Positions 44,311 to 53,742 of a stretch of DNA of 64,000 nt are shown here, piece by piece; within the stretch, counting starts at the first letter, position 1, and every line of letters begins with the position of its first letter. Made by a program: the position numbers and the translations under genes. The notes beneath the pieces are model-generated. The model searched no databases. It was not told where the DNA came from and saw only the letters and a list, made by a program, of their open reading frames with translations. The stretch comes from JBNNGK01 sp050268245 (lineage in GTDB: Bacteria > Pseudomonadota > Gammaproteobacteria > Enterobacterales > Enterobacteriaceae), in NCBI RefSeq assembly GCF_050268245.1, contig NZ_JBNNGK010000009.1:133551-197550 (forward strand), written 5' to 3'.

Positions 44311-45291
44311 ATGATTCGCTTTGCTGTTGTTGGCACCAACTGGATTACTGAGCGCTTTATCGATGCCGCTCACACGAGCGGCAAAATGAAACTCAGCGCG
44401 ATCTATTCACGCCGTCTGGAGCACGCCAAAGCCTTTGGCAGCAACTATCAGATAGAGCAATGTTTCGATTCCCTTGATGCATTGGCGCAATCCGACATGA
44501 TTGATGCGGTATATATTGCCAGCCCAAACGCCCTGCATTGCCAACAATCATTGCTGTTCCTGCGCCACAAAAAGCATGTTATCTGCGAAAAACCGTTGGC
44601 GTCGAACTTAAAAGAAGTCGAACAATTGCTGGCTTGCGCGCGTGAAAACCAGGTTGTGTTGTTTGAAGCCTTTAAGAGCGCGCATCTGCCAAACTTTATA
44701 ACCTTGCAACACGCCTTGCCGAATATTGGCAAACTGCGTAAGGCATTAATCAATTACTGCCAATATTCCTCCCGCTATCCACGTTATTTAGCCGGTGAAA
44801 ATCCGAACACGTTTAATCCTCAGTTCTCCAACGGTTCGATCATGGATATCGGCTATTACTGTCTGGCGAGTGCGGTAGCGCTATTCGGGGCACCCAAATC
44901 AGCGATCGCCAGCGCCACATTACTGGACAGCGGCGTAGACGCACATGGCACCGTCTGCCTGAACTACGGCGATTTTGACGTCATCCTCAGTCATTCGAAA
45001 ATCAGTAACTCAGAAATCCCCAGTGAGATCCAAGGTGAAGACGGCTCGCTAATTATCGATAAAATTTCTGAATGCCAAGGCATCGCCCTCACACCACGCG
45101 GCGGTAACCGCCAAGATCTGAGCCAGATACAGCATAGCAATACGATGTTGTATGAAGCCAAAGCGTTTGCCAGCCTGATTGAAAAACAACAGGTTGAGCA
45201 TCCAGGATTAGAAAACTCGCGAATCGTGGCTAGCTTGCTCACCGAAATCCGCCGTCAAACCGGCGTTATCTTCCCGGCGGACGGCGTCTGA
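44311..45291 (+). CDS. ygjR: Gfo/Idh/MocA-family oxidoreductase (YgjR-like)
   Basis: A 326-residue NAD(P)-dependent oxidoreductase. The Rossmann start MIRFAVVGTNWITERFIDAA and the family EKP motif in HVICEKPLASNLKEVEQLL (near 95) are visible, with the C-terminal alpha/beta domain after it (GSIMDIGYYCLASAVALFG). Sugar or inositol-like substrates are typical; its own is unknown. Position after ygjP agrees with E. coli ygjR. The next gene begins one base after its stop. Confidence 0.85.
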   Translation: MIRFAVVGTNWITERFIDAAHTSGKMKLSAIYSRRLEHAKAFGSNYQIEQCFDSLDALAQSDMIDAVYIASPNALHCQQSLLFLRHKKHVICEKPLASNLKEVEQLLACARENQVVLFEAFKSAHLPNFITLQHALPNIGKLRKALINYCQYSSRYPRYLAGENPNTFNPQFSNGSIMDIGYYCLASAVALFGAPKSAIASATLLDSGVDAHGTVCLNYGDFDVILSHSKISNSEIPSEIQGEDGSLIIDKISECQGIALTPRGGNRQDLSQIQHSNTMLYEAKAFASLIEKQQVEHPGLENSRIVASLLTEIRRQTGVIFPADGV

Positions 45292-45292
45292 A

Positions 45293-46024
45293 ATGAAACC
45301 ACTCTTATTAATGCAAACCGGTGACGCGCCAAAAACCGTTCAACAAGTACATGCCAATTTTGATCACATGTTCCTGCAACAGGGGCATATCGCCCCCGAG
45401 CGGGTGCAGATTGTACATCTCCTCTCAGGGGAGCAACCGTTGCCACCAGAATCTTACTGCGGCGTGGTGATCACCGGTTCACCAGCCATGGTTACCGAGC
45501 GGTTGCCATGGAGCGAACACGCCGCAGAATGGCTGCGACAGGCCATGCGCATCCGTCTGCCTTTGTTCGGCGTTTGCTACGGCCACCAACTAGTCGCCTA
45601 TGCGCTTGGTGGCGACGTGGGTTATCACCCTCAGGGGATGGAAGCCGGCACGCTAGAAATTGAACTGCTGCCCGCAGGCGCTAACGACCGGCGGCTGATG
45701 CTGTTGCCACCACGCTTCAAAGCAAATCTGATCCATGCCCAAAGCGTCTTGACGCCTCCATCCGGTGCCAAAGTGCTGGCGCGCTCCGCACAGGATGCCT
45801 ATCAAATCCTAAGCTACGGCGATAATGCACTGACCACGCAGTTCCACCCGGAATTTAACGGCGCAATCATGCATCATTATTTGGACTGGTTGGCCGAGTT
45901 GAACCCGGAACGGCAGGCAGAATATTTTAATAAACAACAACACGTTAGCGACACTCCTTTCAGCCAACGACTGTTGCAAGGCTTTGTTGTCAGCCTTGGC
46001 GCACAGCAAGCATTAGCTGGCTAA
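45293..46024 (+). CDS. Class I glutamine amidotransferase-like protein
   Basis: A 243-residue GATase of the GuaA-like, stand-alone kind. The nucleophile Cys95 is in LFGVCYGHQL and the His-x-Glu pair in TQFHPEFNG (His185, Glu187), so the triad is complete. It resembles E. coli YfeJ-type proteins; the acceptor substrate is unknown. It starts one base after the ygjR-like stop with no clear ribosome site of its own, implying translational coupling. Confidence 0.85.
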   Translation: MKPLLLMQTGDAPKTVQQVHANFDHMFLQQGHIAPERVQIVHLLSGEQPLPPESYCGVVITGSPAMVTERLPWSEHAAEWLRQAMRIRLPLFGVCYGHQLVAYALGGDVGYHPQGMEAGTLEIELLPAGANDRRLMLLPPRFKANLIHAQSVLTPPSGAKVLARSAQDAYQILSYGDNALTTQFHPEFNGAIMHHYLDWLAELNPERQAEYFNKQQHVSDTPFSQRLLQGFVVSLGAQQALAG

Positions 46025-46081
46025 GGTTTTAAAAAGTTGACCGCCGACACATTTTGCATTACTTTTCGCCAAGCAAAGGGG

Positions 46082-46195
46082 AGTAACTTTATATACCCAA
46101 ATAGATTTTAGATGGCAGCCAGGCAGCACACGAAGGATTTTAGCCACAGGGCTCATTCCCTGACTAGAATGACACAGTGCGCCAACACCGCCGCC
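46082..46195. repeat. Degenerate ERIC-like repeat
   Basis: TATACCCAAATAGATTTTAG followed by GGCAGCCAGGCAGCAC, and later GCGCCAACACCGCCG, resemble scattered parts of enterobacterial ERIC-type elements, with heavy decay and no matching right end. It fills the gap before the alx riboswitch. Confidence 0.4.
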
Positions 46196-46221
46196 GTTTA
46201 AAATAGAACGGGTATTTGCCG

Positions 46222-46376
46222 GTCAATCGTCATTACGATGCGTAAGCATCCGGTTACCGGGCAACGTGATGAAAAGGTAAAACACCTTCATTAATGTTGT
46301 AAGTGAGACCTTGCCGGAGGGCGAGGTTTGCTTATAGCGTTCATAAGAGCGGCTGGCGTCCTTCCGACGTTGGCCG
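46222..46376 (+). ncRNA. yybP-ykoY manganese riboswitch / alkaline-responsive PRE element upstream of alx
   Basis: The leader contains GATGAAAAGG and GTAAGTGAGACCTTGCCGG followed by GCGAGGT, matching the E. coli alx leader (SraF/PRE) blocks in order. It ends in the terminator-like hairpin CGGCTGGCGTC-CTTC-CGACGTTGGCCG (46350-46376) with a T run. Mn(II) and high pH are expected to raise alx expression through this RNA. Confidence 0.88.
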
Positions 46377-46400
46377 TTTTTGTTTTTGAAGGATACTCTG

Positions 46401-47375
46401 ATGATAAATACCGTTGGCACACCGTGGTTATGGGGCAGCTTCGCCGCCATCATTATTGTGATGCTCGCCATTGATCTCCTGCTGCAGGGCCGTAAAGGCT
46501 CGCATACCATGTCGATGAAACAGGCCGCCTGTTGGTCGCTGGTATGGGTCAGCCTCTCCCTACTGTTCAACTTGGGTTTCTGGTATTACCTGAATGAAAC
46601 GGCCGGACGCGCCGTGGCCGACACCCAAGCACTCGCCTTTTTGACGGGTTACCTGATCGAAAAAGCCTTGGCAGTAGATAACGTTTTCGTCTGGCTGATG
46701 CTGTTCAGCTACTTCGCTGTTCCGGCCAATCTGCAACGCCGTGTACTGATTTATGGTGTGCTCGGCGCCATCGTGTTACGTACCATCATGATTTTTGCCG
46801 GCAGTTGGCTGATCACGCAATTCGCGTGGCTGCTTTACGTGTTCGGTGCATTTTTGCTGTTCACTGGCATCAAAATGGCACTGGCAAAAGAAGATGACGC
46901 CGCGATTGGCGACAAACCGTTGGTGAAATGGTTACGTAACCACCTGCGCCTGACCGATAACTTGGAAGGTGAGAAGTTCTTCGTGCGCCGCAACGGTTTA
47001 CTGTTCGCCACGCCGCTGTTGTTGGTCTTGATCTTGGTAGAACTGAGCGATGTGATCTTCGCGGTAGACAGCATTCCGGCGATCTTCGCCGTTACCACCG
47101 ATCCGTTCATCGTGCTGACCTCTAACCTGTTTGCCATTATGGGCCTGCGCGCCATGTACTTCTTGCTGGCCAACGTAGCGGAACGCTTCTCGATGCTGAA
47201 ATACGGGCTGTCGGTGATTCTGGTGTTTATCGGCATCAAGATGCTGATTGTCGATTTCTTCCATATTCCCATTGGCATCTCGCTCGGCGTCGTCGCGGGT
47301 ATACTGGCCCTGACGCTGGCGATCAACGCTTGGGTTAACCGCCGTAACGATCGTTTGTCACACAAAGCACCATAA
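46401..47375 (+). CDS. alx: TerC-family membrane protein Alx
   Basis: A 324-residue inner-membrane protein with about nine helices, linked in E. coli to manganese export and alkaline response. Acidic membrane motifs ALAVDNVFVWLM and ELSDVIFAVDSIPA, which likely bind Mn, are intact. The ATG at 46401 (MINTVGTPWLWG) fits the family and has GAAGGA upstream; an in-frame start at 46380 lies in the riboswitch terminator. A strong terminator follows. Confidence 0.94.
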   Translation: MINTVGTPWLWGSFAAIIIVMLAIDLLLQGRKGSHTMSMKQAACWSLVWVSLSLLFNLGFWYYLNETAGRAVADTQALAFLTGYLIEKALAVDNVFVWLMLFSYFAVPANLQRRVLIYGVLGAIVLRTIMIFAGSWLITQFAWLLYVFGAFLLFTGIKMALAKEDDAAIGDKPLVKWLRNHLRLTDNLEGEKFFVRRNGLLFATPLLLVLILVELSDVIFAVDSIPAIFAVTTDPFIVLTSNLFAIMGLRAMYFLLANVAERFSMLKYGLSVILVFIGIKMLIVDFFHIPIGISLGVVAGILALTLAINAWVNRRNDRLSHKAP

Positions 47376-47410
47376 ACAATCGCTGGGCGGCTTGCCGCCC
47401 AGCGATTGTT
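47375..47410 (+). terminator. Long perfect hairpin after alx
   Basis: AACAATCGCTGGGCGGC and its complement form a 17-bp perfect stem that includes the alx stop region. The T run after it is short. Confidence 0.75.
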
Positions 47411-47651
47411 TGGCTATTCCGTCCAAACGCCAAATGTTATTGCGATCACACAAATGTAAACGGGATGTTATCAATAGTTGATCCGCACGCAGAATTTCAC
47501 TTCTTCCTCTTTCCAACCCCCCACGTTTGCTGAATACTGAGTTGGCAAACATACTTCGTTACAGGTGCGCAAAAGACACCCGGCAATGTTCCTGCCGAGG
47601 TTCGGCACCCAGTACGCAACATCATCAGGAAGCGGAAACGCAAAAAGCATC

Positions 47652-48887
47652 ATGCATAAAATACTCAAACGCATTACTCAGGGCAGCCTGGTTAAACAGA
47701 TACTCGCCGGCCTGGTTGCCGGTATCCTTTTGGCCTTAGTCTTCCCCGCAGCAGCATCGGCCGTTGGCCTGCTTGGCGCACTGTTTGTCGGCGCGTTAAA
47801 AGCGGTTGCCCCGTTGTTGGTGCTGGTGCTGGTGATGGCATCCATCGCTAACCATAAGCACGGGCAAAAAACCAATATCCGCCCTATTTTGTTCCTCTAT
47901 CTGCTGGGCACTTTTGCTGCCGCATTGGTTGCGGTATTACTCAGTTTCGCTTTCCCATCCAATCTGACGTTAGTAACCAGTAACGTTGATATCAATCCGC
48001 CTGGCGGCATTGTGGAAGTGTTGAAAGGCCTGCTGATGAGCGTGGTGGCTAACCCATTCCACGCGCTGCTGAACGGGAACTATGTCGGTATTCTGGCTTG
48101 GGCGATCGGTCTGGGTTTGGCGCTGCGCCATGCCGCCGACTCGACCAAACTGTTAATCAACGATATGTCGCACGCCGTCACGATGGTGGTACGCGCGGTC
48201 ATCCGCTGTGCACCGCTGGGCATCTTCGGCTTGGTGGCATCTACGTTAGCGGATACTGGGTTTGATGCGCTGTGGGGTTACGCTCAACTCTTGATGGTGT
48301 TGATAGGGAGTATGCTGCTGGTCGCACTGGTGCTCAACCCGCTGATTGTGTTTTGGAAAATCCGTCGCAATCCGTATCCGTTAGTCTTGACTTGCTTGCG
48401 GGAAAGCGGCGTAACGGCTTTCTTCACCCGCAGTTCGGCAGCCAATATCCCCGTCAATATGGAATTGTGCAAAAAACTGAATCTCAATGAAGATACCTAT
48501 TCGGTTTCTATCCCGCTGGGCGCCACCATTAACATGGGAGGGGCTGCAATCACCATCACGGTGCTGACGCTGGCGGCGGTTCATACCTTGGGGATTCCCG
48601 TGGATATTCCGACCGCACTGCTGTTGAGCATTGTCGCGGCGGTGTGTGCCTGCGGCGCATCCGGTGTTGCTGGCGGTTCACTGCTGTTGATTCCGCTGGC
48701 GTGTAATATGTTTGGTATTCCCAATGACGTGGCGATGCAGGTCGTTGCGGTTGGCTTCATCATTGGGGTACTGCAAGACTCCGCAGAGACCGCACTTAAC
48801 TCCTCCACTGATGCGCTGTTTACTGCAGCAGCCTGTCAGGCAGACGATCAGCGTCTGGCAGACGAAGATCCATTGAAAATACGTTAA
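47652..48887 (+). CDS. sstT: Serine/threonine:sodium symporter SstT
   Basis: A 411-residue DAACS-family transporter importing serine and threonine with sodium. Family motifs: FTRSSAANIPVNMELCKKL, TINMGGAAITITVL, and the C-terminal GVLQDSAETALNSSTDALF. The start MHKILKRITQGSLVKQILAG at 47652 is chosen by family; the frame to 47565 lacks membrane character. A 15-bp perfect hairpin follows the stop. Confidence 0.95.
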   Translation: MHKILKRITQGSLVKQILAGLVAGILLALVFPAAASAVGLLGALFVGALKAVAPLLVLVLVMASIANHKHGQKTNIRPILFLYLLGTFAAALVAVLLSFAFPSNLTLVTSNVDINPPGGIVEVLKGLLMSVVANPFHALLNGNYVGILAWAIGLGLALRHAADSTKLLINDMSHAVTMVVRAVIRCAPLGIFGLVASTLADTGFDALWGYAQLLMVLIGSMLLVALVLNPLIVFWKIRRNPYPLVLTCLRESGVTAFFTRSSAANIPVNMELCKKLNLNEDTYSVSIPLGATINMGGAAITITVLTLAAVHTLGIPVDIPTALLLSIVAAVCACGASGVAGGSLLLIPLACNMFGIPNDVAMQVVAVGFIIGVLQDSAETALNSSTDALFTAAACQADDQRLADEDPLKIR

Positions 48888-48896
48888 ACACACTCA

Positions 48897-48931
48897 GTGA
48901 ATAAAGGCGCCGTTTAGGCGCCTTTATTCAC
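48897..48931 (+). terminator. Terminator after sstT
   Basis: GTGAATAAAGGCGCC, loop GTTTA, GGCGCCTTTATTCAC is a perfect 15-bp stem. It overlaps the end of the ygjV remnant on the other strand. Confidence 0.85.
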
Positions 48932-49097
48932 CGCAAACGGATCGATACCGCGCAGTTGCAAGCGACGAAACCGGATAATATTAACGCCATTGATTAACAA
49001 AAAACCGCGAGCAATGAACGTACAGCTTGGGCACACCAATCAACGTCATAATGGGTCCCGGCACGTCATTAAATAACAATGAAACGGCATGTGACAT
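48914..49097 (-). pseudogene. ygjV: Decayed C-terminal remnant of ygjV
   Basis: E. coli has ygjV, an inner-membrane protein, on the minus strand between sstT and uxaA. Here only about 60 codons remain. The first part (from 49097) reads SLLFNDVPGPIMTLIG; after a frameshift near 49025 the other frame reads ARGFLLINGVNIIRFRR and then LQLRGIDPFAVN, matching the YgjV C-terminus as I recall it. The stop at 48914 lies in the sstT terminator. The unshifted frame gives a 38-residue ORF (48981-49097) with a GAGGTG site. Confidence 0.75.
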
Positions 49098-49116
49098 TAA
49101 TCACCTCGGCGTATAT

Positions 49117-50607
49117 TCACAATGTCACGCCGGTTTTAAAAATCGCCAGTTCGCGAAAATCATTGAGTTCATTTTTAGCAGCTTTGCCATTGGCAATCTC
49201 AACGATTAAGTCGACAAACTCCGTGAGCACCTGCTCCATTGACATTCCGTGGATCAATCGACCGGCGTCAAAGTCGATCCAATGTGGTTTTCTCGCCGCC
49301 AGTTCGCTATTAGTCGCTAGCTTCACCGTAGGTACAAAGCCACCGTAAGGTGTGCCACGCCCGGTACTGAAAAGCACCATGTGACACCCGGCTCCCGCCA
49401 GCGCACTGGTGGCTACCGCATCATTCCCCGGCGCACTGAGCAGATTCAACCCTGATTGTTGTAATCGTTCGCCATATTTCAACACATCCACAATCTGGCT
49501 TTGCCCCGCCTTTTGCGTACAACCAAGAGACTTCTCTTCCAGCGTGGTGATGCCGCCCGCCTTGTTACCCGGCGAGGGGTTTTCGTAGATCGGTTGGTTA
49601 TGCGCAATGAAATACTGTTTGAACGCATTAATCATGCTGACCGTTTTGTCAAAAGTCTGCCGATCGCGGCAACGGCTCATTAAAATGCGTTCCGCACCAA
49701 ACATTTCCGGCACTTCAGTCAGTACGCTGGTGCCGCCGTTGGCAATGACGTAATCAGAGAATCGCCCCAGCAACGGGTTAGCCGTGATACCAGACAGGCC
49801 ATCGGAACCGCCACATTCCAAACCAAACTTCAGTTCGCTGAGTTTACCCGCCACTCGACGATCGCGACACATCGTCTGATACAGCGCATGCAAATGCGCT
49901 AATCCCGCCTCAACCTCATCATCTTGCTGCTGGCAAATCATAAAGCGTACCCGCGTGTTATCCACGCAGCTTAACGTACTGCGGAACACATCGACCTGAT
50001 TATTTTCGCACCCCAGACCAATCACCAGCACTGCGCCCGCATTCGGGTGGCGCACCATATTTTGCAGCATCGTACGGGTGTTTTCGTGATCTTGCCCCAG
50101 TTGCGAACAGCCAAAAGGATGACTGAACAGATGCACCCCATCAATAGCCGCCGCATCGTCGGTTTGCCGCAAAAAACGCTGCTGAATCTGTCGTGCAATG
50201 CCGTTAACGCAGCCTACGGTGGGAATGATCCAAAGTTCATTGCGGATCCCCACGGCACCGTTATCACGACGATAAATTTGTACCTCGCGATCTGCTGCTT
50301 GCACCGGTAATGTCTGATATTCCGGCTGATACTGATAGCTATCCACGTCGCTGAGGTTGGTTTGAACATTTTCTGAATGGATATGCTCCCCCGGAGTTAT
50401 GGCTGCAAGCGCATGACCGATCGGCAGACCATATTTGACGATCATTTCGCCCGCAGCAATGGGCGTCAGTGCAAATTTATGCCCCCGCGCTATGGGCTGT
50501 AGCAACGTCAAGGGCGTGACATCCTGCCTCAACAGATCACCGGCCTCCAAATCACACAGAGCAACCGCCACGTTATCTTGCGGATGAATTTTAATGGATC
50601 GTTGCAT
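49117..50607 (-). CDS. uxaA: Altronate dehydratase UxaA
   Basis: A 496-residue UxaA-family dehydratase converting D-altronate to 2-keto-3-deoxygluconate in galacturonate breakdown. An N-terminal SAF-like domain (about 1-95) precedes the catalytic part, with GCSQLGQDHENT, GLGCENNQVD, and LKFGLECGGSDGLSGITANP. The ATG at 50607 (MQRSIKIHPQDNVAVAL) is the family start. It lies 19 bases after uxaC. Confidence 0.95.
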   Translation of the reverse strand: MQRSIKIHPQDNVAVALCDLEAGDLLRQDVTPLTLLQPIARGHKFALTPIAAGEMIVKYGLPIGHALAAITPGEHIHSENVQTNLSDVDSYQYQPEYQTLPVQAADREVQIYRRDNGAVGIRNELWIIPTVGCVNGIARQIQQRFLRQTDDAAAIDGVHLFSHPFGCSQLGQDHENTRTMLQNMVRHPNAGAVLVIGLGCENNQVDVFRSTLSCVDNTRVRFMICQQQDDEVEAGLAHLHALYQTMCRDRRVAGKLSELKFGLECGGSDGLSGITANPLLGRFSDYVIANGGTSVLTEVPEMFGAERILMSRCRDRQTFDKTVSMINAFKQYFIAHNQPIYENPSPGNKAGGITTLEEKSLGCTQKAGQSQIVDVLKYGERLQQSGLNLLSAPGNDAVATSALAGAGCHMVLFSTGRGTPYGGFVPTVKLATNSELAARKPHWIDFDAGRLIHGMSMEQVLTEFVDLIVEIANGKAAKNELNDFRELAIFKTGVTL

Positions 50608-50626
50608 ACACCAACCCTGAGTCGCG

Positions 50627-52039
50627 TTATGCCAGTTCGATGGCGAAATACTGTTTGGCATTGTCGAAACAGATGTTTTTCACCATCTCACCTAACAGCG
50701 TAATATCCGCTGGCGCTTCGCCGTCTGCGACCCAGCGCCCAATCATTTGGCACAAGATACGTCTGAAATATTCATGGCGCGTATAAGACAGGAAGCTGCG
50801 GCTGTCCGTCAGCATGCCAACAAAACGGCTTAACAAGCCTAACTGCGCCAACTGCGTCATCTGACGTTGCATACCGTCTTTTTGATCGTTAAACCACCAA
50901 CCGGAACCAAACTGCATCTTGCCCGGCGTCCCTTCCCCCTGGAAGTTCCCCACCATGGTGGCGATCACCTCGTTATCGCGCGGATTCAGGCAATAGAGAA
51001 TGGTTTTTGGCAAGCCCCCTTGTTTCGCCTGTGCATCCAGCAAGCGCGACAGCGGTTGTGCTAACGGCTGGTCATTAATGGAGTCGAAGCCACTATCCGG
51101 GCCAATGTGATTAAACATCTTGCTGTTGTTATTGCGTAACGCACCAATATGATATTGCTGCACCCATTCGCGCCGGTGGTATTCAGCCGCCAAAAATAAC
51201 AGCACCGCACTCTTGAACTGCGCGGTTTGGGCTGGCGTAGAGGCTTTTCCTGCCCGCCGATCGGCAAGGATCTGATCCAATGTGGCATCATCAGAATCAG
51301 CGAAGACCACCACATCCAAAGCATGATCGGATACCTTGCAACCGTGGGCGGCAAAGTGATCCATGCGTTTTTTCAATGCCTGACGCAGATCGTCAAAACG
51401 GCGAATGCTGATATCAGCCGCCGCTTCCAGTTTTTGCAGGTAATCGATGAACGTTTGGGCATCAATATTGAAGGCTTTATCCGGCCGCCAGCTTGGCAGC
51501 ACTTTGATGTTGAAACTCCCGTCGGCGGCGATAGCCTTATGGTGACGTAAATCATCAATCGGATCATCAGTGGTACCCACCATTTTCACATTCATCTGCT
51601 GCATGATGCCACGGGCGCTGAAGTCATCCTGCATCAACAACGCGTTAGTGCGTTGCCAAATCTCATCGGCGGTGTCGGGTGACAGCAACATGCCGGTAAT
51701 GCCAAACGGGCGACGCAGCTCCAGATGGGTCCAGTGATACAACGGATTGCCGACAGTATGTGGTACGGTGGCAGCCCAAGCGTTAAATTTCTCACGATCG
51801 CTCGCATCGCCGGTACACAAACGTTCCGCTATACCGTTGGTACGCATCGCGCGCCATTTATAGTGATCGCCTTTCAACCAGATATCATAGAGATTTTTGA
51901 AGCGATAATTTTCTGCAATCTGCTCTGGCGGCAAGTGACAGTGATAGTCAAAAATGGGCTGCTCCGCCGCGTACTCATGGTAAAGACGCCGAGAAAACGC
52001 GTTATCCAACAAAAAATCTTCGCTTAAAAACGTGGTCAT
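50627..52039 (-). CDS. uxaC: Uronate isomerase UxaC
   Basis: A 470-residue amidohydrolase-superfamily isomerase for D-glucuronate/D-galacturonate. The metal-binding FDYHCHLPPEQIAENYRF at the N-terminus, GTTDDPIDDLRHH, and SRFVGMLTDSRSFLSYTRHEYFRR near the C-terminus match the family. It is first in uxaCA and divergent from exuT. Confidence 0.96.
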   Translation of the reverse strand: MTTFLSEDFLLDNAFSRRLYHEYAAEQPIFDYHCHLPPEQIAENYRFKNLYDIWLKGDHYKWRAMRTNGIAERLCTGDASDREKFNAWAATVPHTVGNPLYHWTHLELRRPFGITGMLLSPDTADEIWQRTNALLMQDDFSARGIMQQMNVKMVGTTDDPIDDLRHHKAIAADGSFNIKVLPSWRPDKAFNIDAQTFIDYLQKLEAAADISIRRFDDLRQALKKRMDHFAAHGCKVSDHALDVVVFADSDDATLDQILADRRAGKASTPAQTAQFKSAVLLFLAAEYHRREWVQQYHIGALRNNNSKMFNHIGPDSGFDSINDQPLAQPLSRLLDAQAKQGGLPKTILYCLNPRDNEVIATMVGNFQGEGTPGKMQFGSGWWFNDQKDGMQRQMTQLAQLGLLSRFVGMLTDSRSFLSYTRHEYFRRILCQMIGRWVADGEAPADITLLGEMVKNICFDNAKQYFAIELA

Positions 52040-52088
52040 ATCCGGCTCCTCACCTTGCCTCTCTTTCCGTTTCGCTTTAACGCGTCAA

Positions 52089-52105
52089 AGTTATCACACC
52101 AATTA
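52089..52105 (-). promoter_or_regulatory. ExuR/UxuR-like half operator before uxaC
   Basis: Read on the minus strand, AATTGGTGTGATAA matches one half of the ATTGGTATACCAAT-type ExuR/UxuR operator well and the other half poorly. It lies about 50 bases upstream of uxaC. Confidence 0.35.
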
Positions 52106-52234
52106 ATCGACCCGTCTAGTTTTTTCATCAACCGCACGCACTTCTTTTACGCTTAAAACCGCATTAAAGCGTAAATAAACACCAAAATAGTTTAACCAAG
52201 CGGCCATATTATTGCTGAATTGAATAATCGCTTT

Positions 52235-52250
52235 TGTGATGTCACTCAAC
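52235..52250 (+). promoter_or_regulatory. CRP-like site before exuT
   Basis: TGTGA-TGTCAC-TCAAC has the first half of the CRP consensus intact and three of five in the second. It is placed 90 bases before exuT, consistent with catabolite control of the hexuronate genes. Confidence 0.4.
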
Positions 52251-52324
52251 TTTTAAATCTGTATGACAAGTTATTGTCTCGCCACTGGCAACATAAGACG
52301 TGTCAAGATTGGAGAGGCTTTCAA

Positions 52325-53623
52325 ATGCGTAAAATCAAAGGGTTACGCTGGTATATGATCGGACTGGTCACCATCGGCACCGTATTGGGTTACCTCACTC
52401 GCAACGCTATTGCGGTAGCGGCACCGACTCTGGAAAGCAGTTTGAACATCACCACTCAGCAATATTCCTATATCGTTGCGGCGTACTCCGCCTGTTATAC
52501 CGTGATGCAACCGGTGGCAGGATATGTGCTTGACGTGCTGGGCACCAAGATTGGTTACGCGATGTTTGCCATCATGTGGGCAGTGTTTTGTATGGGCACC
52601 GCATTGGCGAATAGCTGGGGCGGGCTGGCGCTGGCACGCGGAGCGGTCGGGATGGCAGAAGCCGCGATGATCCCTGCCGGGTTGAAGGCCAGCAGTGAAT
52701 GGTTTCCGGCTAAAGAACGCTCGATTGCCGTGGGTTACTTCAATGTTGGTTCATCGATCGGCGCAATGATCGCCCCACCGTTAGTCGTATGGGCTATCGT
52801 CGCACACAGTTGGGAAATGGCGTTTATCATCACCGGCGTGCTGAGCTTGATCTGGGCGATTTGCTGGCTGATTTTTTATAAACACCCTAAAGACCAGAAG
52901 AAACTCACCGACGATGAACGCAGCTATATTCTGGACGGCCAGGAAGCCCAACACCAAACCAGCAACGGCAAAAAAATGTCCGCCTGGCAGATCGTGCGCA
53001 ACCGCCAGTTTTGGGGCATTGCGCTGCCGCGTTTTTTGGCGGAACCCGCTTGGGGAACGTTCAACGCTTGGATCCCGCTGTTTATGTTTAAGGCTTACGG
53101 TTTTAACCTGAAAGAAATTGCCATGTTTGCTTGGATGCCCATGTTGTTCGCCGATCTTGGCTGCATCGTCGGCGGCTATTTACCACCGCTCTTCCAAAAG
53201 TATTTCAAAGTTAACCTGATCGTTTCCCGCAAATTGGTGGTGACACTGGGTGCCGTGCTGATGATTGGCCCAGGAATGATCGGTTTGTTTTCCAGTCCCT
53301 ACATCGCCATTGCCTTGCTATGCGTCGGCGGATTTGCCCATCAGGCTCTCTCTGGCGCATTGATTACGCTGTCTTCCGACGTATTTGGCCGAAACGAAGT
53401 CGCCACCGCTAACGGCCTGACAGGCATGGCGGCATGGACCGCCAGCACATTGTTCGCCTTGGTCGTGGGTGCATTGGCCGATACGCTAGGCTTTAGCCCG
53501 CTGTTTGCCGCACTGTCGGTATTTGATATTCTCGGCGCCATAGCCATCTGGACGATACTGCAAAACCACCCGGCTACTCAATCGGACGCACCTGCGCTGC
53601 AACCGGCTACCACCGATCATTAA
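52325..53623 (+). CDS. exuT: Hexuronate transporter ExuT (MFS)
   Basis: A 432-residue anion:cation symporter-family MFS protein with 12 predicted helices, importing galacturonate and glucuronate. TRNAIAVAAPTLESSLNI in TM1, GMAEAAMIPAGLKASSEWFP (MFS family block), and AGYVLDVLGTKIGY are visible. The ATG at 52325 follows GGAGAGG; the longer frame to 52220 overlaps the CRP-like site and is rejected. Confidence 0.96.
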   Translation: MRKIKGLRWYMIGLVTIGTVLGYLTRNAIAVAAPTLESSLNITTQQYSYIVAAYSACYTVMQPVAGYVLDVLGTKIGYAMFAIMWAVFCMGTALANSWGGLALARGAVGMAEAAMIPAGLKASSEWFPAKERSIAVGYFNVGSSIGAMIAPPLVVWAIVAHSWEMAFIITGVLSLIWAICWLIFYKHPKDQKKLTDDERSYILDGQEAQHQTSNGKKMSAWQIVRNRQFWGIALPRFLAEPAWGTFNAWIPLFMFKAYGFNLKEIAMFAWMPMLFADLGCIVGGYLPPLFQKYFKVNLIVSRKLVVTLGAVLMIGPGMIGLFSSPYIAIALLCVGGFAHQALSGALITLSSDVFGRNEVATANGLTGMAAWTASTLFALVVGALADTLGFSPLFAALSVFDILGAIAIWTILQNHPATQSDAPALQPATTDH

Positions 53624-53690
53624 CGGCGCTCAACCCCGGCCCACCACCGGGGTCACGCCCTCTGGGTGACTGGCTACGGCGGTCGATAAG

Positions 53691-53714
53691 TGGTATAACA
53701 GGTCTATTGGTATC
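53691..53714 (+). promoter_or_regulatory. Two ExuR-like half sites before exuR
   Basis: TGGTATAACA (53691) and ATTGGTATC (53706) each match the TTGGTAT half of the ExuR/UxuR operator, suggesting autoregulation. The first also overlaps a possible -10. Confidence 0.35.
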
Positions 53715-53742
53715 TCGCCTTTCCACCCGCAGAGCATTCATT

